A DNA stretch of 35,778 nt from assembly GCA_023391005.1 (NCBI GenBank), contig JAEWBS010000059.1:1-35778 (forward strand). The letters run 5' to 3'. Within the stretch, counting starts at the first letter, position 1, and every line of letters starts with the position of its first letter. This document shows, piece by piece, positions 31,028 to 35,778 of this stretch. This DNA comes from Bacillota bacterium (GTDB taxonomy: Bacteria; Bacillota; Clostridia; Oscillospirales; Ruminococcaceae). The position numbers and the translations under genes are program-made. The notes under the pieces are model-generated. The model made no database searches, was not told the DNA's origin, and saw only the letters and a program-made list of their open reading frames with translations.

Positions 31028-31726
31028 ATGTTCGATCTTGAAAAGGACTACAATTCACGCGTAGATGAACTGCGCAAATTGATAAGATCCCCAAAGTCTT
31101 TTGATGCGGCGATAGAATTGGCACTTGCGCTTCATGCGGTCACGCATACAAGCGAGGTGTCCGCCAGCGGCAAGCCCGCCTTTTGTGATGATTTGCTGGA
31201 GGGGTTGTCCGATGAAGATTATAGTGTGATGCCTACCAAAAAAGATGAAACCATCGCATGGCATTTATGGCATATAGCCAGAATCGAAGATATGGTCGGC
31301 AATCTTCTGATAGCGAGACAATCCCAGATCTTTAGTGACGAATGGATGGCCAGACTGAATGTGACCGTTAAAGACACCGGCAATGCAATGACTGATCCGC
31401 AAATAATCGACTTTAGCCAAAAAGTAAATAAACAGGCGCTTATCAATTACCGCAATGCGGTAGGCTGCCAAACACAGGAGATTATTCAGTCCTTATCCCC
31501 AGATGATTTGAAGCGAAAACCGGAAGCTGAGTACCTTGACCGACTGGTTAGCGAAGGTGGTTTGTTGGCGTGTAGAGGTTCACTTTGGCTCAAAAACTTT
31601 TGGGCAACGCATACAGTGGCGGGACTTATATTGCTGCCCTTAACACGCCATCATATGATGCACCTGCCCGACAGTCTTGCGATTAAACAATTTATTAGCC
31701 GTACATCATCAGCCTTAAATACATAA
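31028..31726 (+). CDS. DinB-like four-helix metalloprotein
   Basis: This 232-residue protein is predicted to be helical, with histidines spaced as in the DinB/DfsB superfamily: KDETIAWHLWHIARIEDMVGNLL near residues 72-96 and LPLTRHHMMHLPDSL near residues 203-217. DinB-type proteins use three His residues to bind a metal and often transfer thiol cofactors. This one has no assigned substrate. A GGAGAG site precedes ATG 31028. It shares the AT-richer patch with the CPBP gene but lies 127 bp away, so it may have its own promoter. Confidence 0.72.
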   Translation: MFDLEKDYNSRVDELRKLIRSPKSFDAAIELALALHAVTHTSEVSASGKPAFCDDLLEGLSDEDYSVMPTKKDETIAWHLWHIARIEDMVGNLLIARQSQIFSDEWMARLNVTVKDTGNAMTDPQIIDFSQKVNKQALINYRNAVGCQTQEIIQSLSPDDLKRKPEAEYLDRLVSEGGLLACRGSLWLKNFWATHTVAGLILLPLTRHHMMHLPDSLAIKQFISRTSSALNT

Positions 31727-31727
31727 C

Positions 31728-31874
31728 CCCCAGATTCCCTTTGCCGAGACTGATAATTTTAATGTTGCAATGGTAGATGGCGATAGAGGGCGCTTCCTTT
31801 TAGTTTGGAATGAAAAGGCGAATGAACATATTTATATCATAGATTGGAGCGCCGGGCGATGGAATGGATACTGA
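31728..31874 (+). pseudogene. C-terminal remnant of an unidentified gene
   Basis: This short open frame without a usable start or ribosome binding site has coding-like amino-acid use: PFAETDNFNVAMVDGDRGRF, then LLVWNEKANEHIYIIDW and AGRWNGY before TGA. It begins just beyond the DinB-like stop. I read it as the tail of a lost gene rather than a live one. The next small gene starts inside its end. Confidence 0.35.
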
Positions 31875-32035
31875 CTATGGGAATGATAACAATAGGAATG
31901 TTTGGATTAGGAAAACCCCAATTGTTCAATAAAACCTATAAAATGCGGTTACAGCACATTCGGATGGTTGGTGGTGTTGTACTGATATGCGGAATGTTAG
32001 TAGCCATATCCAACATTACGTTGGGCATAGGTTAA
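31859..32035 (+). CDS. 58-residue putative membrane protein
   Basis: ATG 31859 has GGAG 10 nt upstream. The product has two hydrophobic segments (ILTMGMITIGMFGLG and VGGVVLICGMLVAISNI) separated by a basic loop (NKTYKMRLQHIR), a hairpin typical of small integral membrane proteins. No family is recognised. It lies in the AT-richer patch directly before the nifU terminator. Confidence is moderate because of its short length. Confidence 0.45.
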   Translation: MEWILTMGMITIGMFGLGKPQLFNKTYKMRLQHIRMVGGVVLICGMLVAISNITLGIG

Positions 32036-32066
32036 TGTATCGGTTAATAGGCACAATTAGTGCAAT

Positions 32067-32110
32067 TTAAAAAAGCACCGGTGCCGCCCGAAAATAGCGG
32101 TACCGGTGCT
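32067..32110 (-). terminator. terminator of the nifS-nifU operon
   Basis: A 14-bp stem, complete if one G-U pair is counted (32074-32087 with 32097-32110, AGCACCGGT arm), is followed on the minus strand by TTTTTAAA. It lies 17 bp beyond the nifU stop. Confidence 0.85.
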
Positions 32111-32126
32111 TAATGATTGTCTATTG

Positions 32127-32582
32127 TTAGTGATGCCCCTGATCACAGGTGGCGCAACTATCACAGTGGTGCGGATCGTCGATGATTTTACCCACAATCG
32201 GTTCAGGGTCGACGCCCTGTCTGCGGTAATAGTCCGAGAGCGCGGCGCGCACCGCCTGTTCGGCCAACACCGAGCAATGCACCTTGACGGGGGGCAGGCC
32301 ATCGAGCGCCGTAATAACGGCCTTGTTCGAGAGCTGGAGCGCTTCTTCGAGCGTTTTGCCCTTGATGAGTTCGGTAGCCATCGAGCTGGTCGCGATTGCC
32401 GCGCCGCAGCCGAAGGTCTTGAACTTAACGTCTTCAATGACGCCCTTATCGATCTTAAGGTACATTTTCATAATATCGCCGCAAACCGCGTTGCCGACCT
32501 CGCCGACGCCGTTGGCATCCGCAAGCTCGCCGACATTGCGCGGGTTGGAAAAATGATCTAACACCTTTTCAGAATACATCAT
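32127..32582 (-). CDS. nifU: Fe-S cluster scaffold protein NifU/IscU-like
   Basis: This 151-residue scaffold has the three cluster-binding cysteines in NAVCGDIMK, FKTFGCGAAIATSS and VKVHCSVLAEQA, and the family start MYSEKVLDHFSNPRNVGEL. The tail CDSCATCDQGHH adds extra cysteines and histidines, as in clostridial NifU-type proteins. It receives sulfur from NifS and assembles Fe-S clusters in the cytoplasm. ATG 32582 was chosen over GTG 32591, because AAGGAC lies at the right distance from the ATG. It is co-transcribed with nifS 32 bp upstream. Confidence 0.93.
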   Translation of the reverse strand: MMYSEKVLDHFSNPRNVGELADANGVGEVGNAVCGDIMKMYLKIDKGVIEDVKFKTFGCGAAIATSSMATELIKGKTLEEALQLSNKAVITALDGLPPVKVHCSVLAEQAVRAALSDYYRRQGVDPEPIVGKIIDDPHHCDSCATCDQGHH

Positions 32583-32614
32583 ATCGATCACACGTCCTTT
32601 ATCTATTGTAAAGA

Positions 32615-33802
32615 TTATTGTTGTTCAGCCATCAGCTTTTCCCACACGGGGGACATCGCGCGCAGGCGGGCGATGATGGGCGGCAGCTCGGAGAGAATGT
32701 AATCGACATCCTCGTCGGTGTTGTCGTCACTCAGCGAGATGCGCAGCGAGCCATGCGCAATCTCATGCGGCAGGCCGATCGCCAGCAGCACATGGCTGGG
32801 GTCAAGCGAGCCGGAGGTGCAGGCCGAGCCGGAGGAGGCGCAGATGCCCTTCATATCCAGCATCAGCAGCATCGACTCGCCCTCAATGCCCTCAAACGAG
32901 ATGTTCAGGCTGCCGGGTAGGCGATGCGCACGGCTGCCGTTTAAGCGGCAACGGGGAATTTCGCTTAAAATACTGTCGATCAACCGATCACGCATCGCTT
33001 GGCGACGTGCGTTGCGGGCCGCCATATCGGTCGTCGCAAGCTCAATGGCGGTGCCGAGCGCCACGATTGAAGCGAGGTTCTCGGTGCCCGCGCGGCGGCT
33101 GCGCTCTTGAGCGCCGCCATCCATAAAGGTTTCAAGGACGACGCCATTGCGGACATACAGCACGCCGATGCCCTTGGGCGCGTGGATCTTATGCCCCGAC
33201 AGCGCCAGCAGGTCGATGTTCTGGGCAACGACGTCGATCGCGACATTGCCGACTGCCTGAACCGCGTCGGTATGGAACGGCACCTTGGCCGCGCGGCAGA
33301 CCGCGCCGATTTCGGGGATGGGCAACACGGTGGCGATCTCGTTGTTGGCGTACATGATGCTGACCAGCGCCGTGTCGGGACGAATAGCCGCCTTGACTTG
33401 CCCGGCCGAAACCAGGCCCTGACTATCAACCGGCAGATAGGTCACCTCAAAGCCCTGCTTCTCCAGCGCCTGAAAAGAATGCAACACGGCGTGATGCTCA
33501 AAGTTGGTGGTAATCAGGTGTTTTTTGCCCTTCTTGGCGCCGGCCCAAGCCGCACCCTTGATAGCCCAGTTGTCCGACTCGGTGCCGCAGGAGGTGAAAA
33601 AGATCTCATTGACCTTTGCGTTTAGCGCCTTCGCGACCTTCTCACGGGCGGCATCCAACGCGGCCTTGGCCTCACGTCCCTTGGAATAGACGCTGGAAGG
33701 GTTGCCATAATGCTCGCTCAAATAGGGCAGCATAGCTTCCAGCACCGGTTTGGACACTGCGGTTGTAGCGGAGTTATCCGCGTAAACAAAACGTTTTTCC
33801 AT
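32615..33802 (-). CDS. nifS: cysteine desulfurase NifS/IscS-like
   Basis: This 395-residue class V PLP enzyme has the internal aldimine lysine in LSGHKIHAPKG (Lys205) and the catalytic cysteine in SSGSACTSG (Cys328). It also has conserved HTDAVQAVG and RRAGTENLA segments. It takes sulfur from cysteine and passes it to NifU. GGAGG precedes ATG 33802. It is one of two class V desulfurases in the window. The other, at 10695, is in the selenium cassette and belongs to a different subfamily. Confidence 0.95.
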   Translation of the reverse strand: MEKRFVYADNSATTAVSKPVLEAMLPYLSEHYGNPSSVYSKGREAKAALDAAREKVAKALNAKVNEIFFTSCGTESDNWAIKGAAWAGAKKGKKHLITTNFEHHAVLHSFQALEKQGFEVTYLPVDSQGLVSAGQVKAAIRPDTALVSIMYANNEIATVLPIPEIGAVCRAAKVPFHTDAVQAVGNVAIDVVAQNIDLLALSGHKIHAPKGIGVLYVRNGVVLETFMDGGAQERSRRAGTENLASIVALGTAIELATTDMAARNARRQAMRDRLIDSILSEIPRCRLNGSRAHRLPGSLNISFEGIEGESMLLMLDMKGICASSGSACTSGSLDPSHVLLAIGLPHEIAHGSLRISLSDDNTDEDVDYILSELPPIIARLRAMSPVWEKLMAEQQ

Positions 33803-34043
33803 GATAAATCCTCCAAAAGCGAAATATCGCTGCTTAATACTGTTGCTTCAGTTGAAAATTTTGATTCTCAGTCAAAGGGTTGCACGGTTTGGCACCGTCA
33901 ACACAAAGTCTGCAAAGAAATTTCAGGCGATAATGCCGTCGGACTTAGTGAAATGGCGGCGGCGGTTACAACGCCTGTCAAATAACGGCCATTTATATCA
34001 GCATGCCTCAAAATAAAGAAGCTATACTTTTTTGGTCGACTTT

Positions 34044-34072
34044 ATTGTATACCTTATTCGTATAAAATGCAA
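34044..34072 (-). promoter_or_regulatory. promoter upstream of nifS
   Basis: On the minus strand, -35 TTGCAT (34072-34067) and -10 TACAAT (34049-34044) are 17 bp apart. It would give a long leader of about 235 nt before nifS, for which I recognise no riboswitch. Confidence 0.6.
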
Positions 34073-34081
34073 TAGCTTTGG

Positions 34082-34537
34082 CTAACATTTTTGAAACTTT
34101 TTACTCTCGGCAACGGCCAGCCGGTCACAGCGCTCGTTTTCGGGGTGCTCGTTGTGTCCTTTAATCCACACAAATCGCACCTTGTGCTGTTCTAACAGCG
34201 TCAATAGCTGCTGCCAAAGATCGGCGTTTAAGGCGGGCTTTTTGTCGGCCTTAACCCAGCCGCGCGCGCGCCAGCCACGGGCCCAGCCCTTTTCCACCGC
34301 GTCGGTGACATATTTCGAGTCGCTATAAAGGGTGACGTCGCAGGGCTCCTTGAGTGCCGAGAGTGCCTGTATGACGGCGGTAAGCTCCATGCGGTTGTTG
34401 GTCGTCTCCCGCTCACCGCCCGAAAGCTCGCGCTCGGCGTCGCCGTAACGCAAAATAGCGCCCCAGCCGCCCGGACCGGGGTTGCCGGAACACGCGCCGT
34501 CTGTAAAAATTGAAATCTTCTTTTGCGGTATCGACAT
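34082..34537 (-). CDS. rnhA: ribonuclease HI
   Basis: This 151-residue enzyme cuts RNA in RNA:DNA hybrids. Catalytic residues are all present: Asp13 (FTDGACSGNPG), Glu51 (NRMELTA), Asp73 (LYSDSKYV), His128 (IKGHNEHPEN) and Asp138 (ERCDRLA). The basic handle region GWARGWRARGWVK is also present, as in E. coli RNase HI. Its likely promoter is at 34649-34677 on the minus strand. Confidence 0.96.
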   Translation of the reverse strand: MSIPQKKISIFTDGACSGNPGPGGWGAILRYGDAERELSGGERETTNNRMELTAVIQALSALKEPCDVTLYSDSKYVTDAVEKGWARGWRARGWVKADKKPALNADLWQQLLTLLEQHKVRFVWIKGHNEHPENERCDRLAVAESKKFQKC

Positions 34538-34648
34538 AAAGCCCTCCAGAATCTGTGCTATTTTGTATTAAATAGCCGCCCGGTTCTACCGACCGACGGC
34601 AATGGTCCGATGCGTTAAAGCATTTGTGGAATATTTTCTGCCGAGCCT

Positions 34649-34677
34649 ATTATATTACACCTATACGCCGTACACAA
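34649..34677 (-). promoter_or_regulatory. promoter of rnhA
   Basis: On the minus strand, -35 TTGTGT (34677-34672) and a consensus -10 TATAAT (34654-34649) are 17 bp apart, giving a leader of about 105 nt. Confidence 0.6.
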
Positions 34678-34703
34678 TAGTAATGTGCTGTTTCAAGGGC
34701 GGC

Positions 34704-34732
34704 TTGACAAATTTAAGGGCAGCGCATATAAT
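34704..34732 (+). promoter_or_regulatory. consensus sigma-A promoter of the RNase J gene
   Basis: A perfect -35 TTGACA (34704-34709), a 17-bp spacer and a perfect -10 TATAAT (34727-34732). The leader is about 146 nt. This is the strongest promoter seen in the window. Confidence 0.85.
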
Positions 34733-34885
34733 AATTAAATTGTAAAATTATATCATCGATAGATTGTCGGTTCATACCGCTTTTATGATATGTTTTGAAT
34801 TATTTTTTTTCGTCGTTGACCGGAAATGGCGGCGAAACTTACATAATATTATATTTTATGAAAAAAAGAATATGGAGGATTATTT

Positions 34886-35778
34886 GTGCCTGAAACTAAA
34901 AATAAAACATCCGCCGAGGGAAAAAACCTTTTCTCCCGGCGCTCAGGATTTGCGCCTAAAAACCGCCAGACGGCGTCTGAGGATGCCGTCATGACCGGGA
35001 CCGGCCTGTATGGAAAGGTTGATTTAGACGCACAGACGCCCGCCGAACCCAAGCAGGCGCAGGAGCAGCCCCGGCAGAAGCAGGCTCAGGGCGCACACCG
35101 CCCCAGAAAGCCGCTTTCTAAAAAAGAGGTGCTTGAGCAAAGAGTCGACGTCCGCGCCGACCTGCCCGCCGCACCGGCGGCGACGCCGCAGCCACAGCAA
35201 AAGCCCGGCGGACACCGTCGCGGACGGCCGAAAAAACCCGCCGTTGCGCAGGGCGTGACAACCGATACGGCGCCACTGACAGTAGCGCCTACCGAGAACA
35301 AAAAGCCTAAAAACCGCCGTCAAAAAAAGTCGGCGCAGGAGAAAACACCGGTGCGCATTATCCCGCTCGGCGGTTTGGGCGAGATTGGCAAGAACATGAC
35401 GGTCATTGAGTATAAAAACGACATGATCATTATCGACTGCGGCCTGGCTTTCCCCGACGACGACATGCCGGGTATCGACCTTGTCATTCCCGATTTTTCT
35501 TACGTCGTTAAAAATAAAGAGAAGGTGCGCGGCGTCTTTTTAACCCACGGACACGAGGATCACATCGGCGCTTTGAGCTATCTGCTTAAAGAAATCAACG
35601 TGCCGGTCTATTCGGCCCGGCTGACCATCGGGTTGGTCGAGGGCAAGCTCAAAGAGGCGGGCATCTTAAACAGCGCCAAGCTCAACGTTCAAAAGGCGGG
35701 GGATGTTGTCCGCATGGGCGATATCTCGGTCGAGTTCATCGCGGTCAACCACTCGATTCCCGACGCCTGCGGCTTTGC
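34886..35778 (+). CDS. ribonuclease J, N-terminal part (cut by window end), with long basic extension
   Basis: GTG 34886 has GGAGG 7 nt upstream, and the frame is open to the window end (297 codons). The first ~155 residues are a low-complexity extension rich in Lys, Arg, Gln, Pro and Ala. The RNase J metallo-beta-lactamase core then begins with VRIIPLGGLGEIGKNMTVIEY, IIDCGLAFPDDDMPGIDLVIPDF and the zinc motif FLTHGHEDHIGAL. RNase J is an endo- and 5'-exoribonuclease in mRNA decay and rRNA maturation. The extension may bind RNA or partner proteins. That is inference. Confidence 0.93.
   Translation, partial: MPETKNKTSAEGKNLFSRRSGFAPKNRQTASEDAVMTGTGLYGKVDLDAQTPAEPKQAQEQPRQKQAQGAHRPRKPLSKKEVLEQRVDVRADLPAAPAATPQPQQKPGGHRRGRPKKPAVAQGVTTDTAPLTVAPTENKKPKNRRQKKSAQEKTPVRIIPLGGLGEIGKNMTVIEYKNDMIIIDCGLAFPDDDMPGIDLVIPDFSYVVKNKEKVRGVFLTHGHEDHIGALSYLLKEINVPVYSARLTIGLVEGKLKEAGILNSAKLNVQKAGDVVRMGDISVEFIAVNHSIPDACGF

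Noticed and set aside
33803..34043. A riboswitch or IscR-type gene upstream of nifS
   Set aside because: The leader is long, but no conserved RNA motif and no plausible small regulator gene is visible. The short plus-strand frames there lack ribosome binding sites.

Overview
The window looks like a chromosomal segment from a moderately GC-rich member of the Clostridia (Firmicutes), most likely an Oscillospiraceae/Ruminococcaceae-like anaerobe. This is inferred from the Gram-positive gene types (class A PBP, RNase J, AGCS symporter, lipoprotein ModA, BofC-C-like protein), strong GGAGG ribosome binding sites, frequent TTG/GTG starts, and sigma-A promoters with 17-bp spacers. No rRNA, tRNA, CRISPR array or intact mobile element was seen.

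Layout. (1) 1-3493: the end of a LysR regulator, a stand-alone MetE C-terminal-type methyltransferase and an SLC13-type permease. (2) 3751-9988, minus strand: a molybdenum operon read as MoeA-like protein, modA, modB, modC, moaC, moaA, MOSC protein, mog, closed by a 16-bp hairpin terminator. (3) 10219-10548, minus: a small ModE-type winged-helix protein without a molybdate-binding domain. (4) 10695-16123, plus: a selenium-dependent molybdenum hydroxylase (SDMH) maturation cassette, namely class V aminotransferase/cysteine desulfurase, DUF3343 Se/S carrier-like protein, SelD, YedF, YqeC, YqeB and XdhC. The hydroxylase itself is not here. Two 24-bp ModE-box-like palindromes of identical geometry sit at the start sites of the Mo operon and between the regulator and the Se cassette, tying molybdate uptake, molybdopterin synthesis and selenium-cofactor maturation into one apparent regulon.

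(5) 16418-21387, minus: a six-gene cluster (CoA-transferase, MaoC hydratase, ketopantoate-reductase-like, VOC protein, AroQ-like dehydratase, aldo/keto reductase), divergent from an AraC-type regulator at 21667. Tandem 22-bp repeats between them look like the AraC operator. The substrate is unknown, and this is the best candidate for an undescribed pathway. (6) 22902-28467: PBP1A, a BofC-C-like small membrane protein, a glyoxalase-like protein, an XRE repressor divergent from a 51-residue protein with paired operators, and an AGCS symporter.

(7) 28483-29890: a recognisable fluoride (crcB-motif) riboswitch with its own promoter and terminator, in front of a cation:proton antiporter rather than crcB. 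(8) 29942-32040: an AT-richer, probably acquired patch with a CPBP protease, a DinB-like protein, a gene remnant and a tiny membrane protein. (9) 32127-35778: nifS-nifU for Fe-S assembly, RNase HI, and the start of RNase J with a long basic N-terminal extension.
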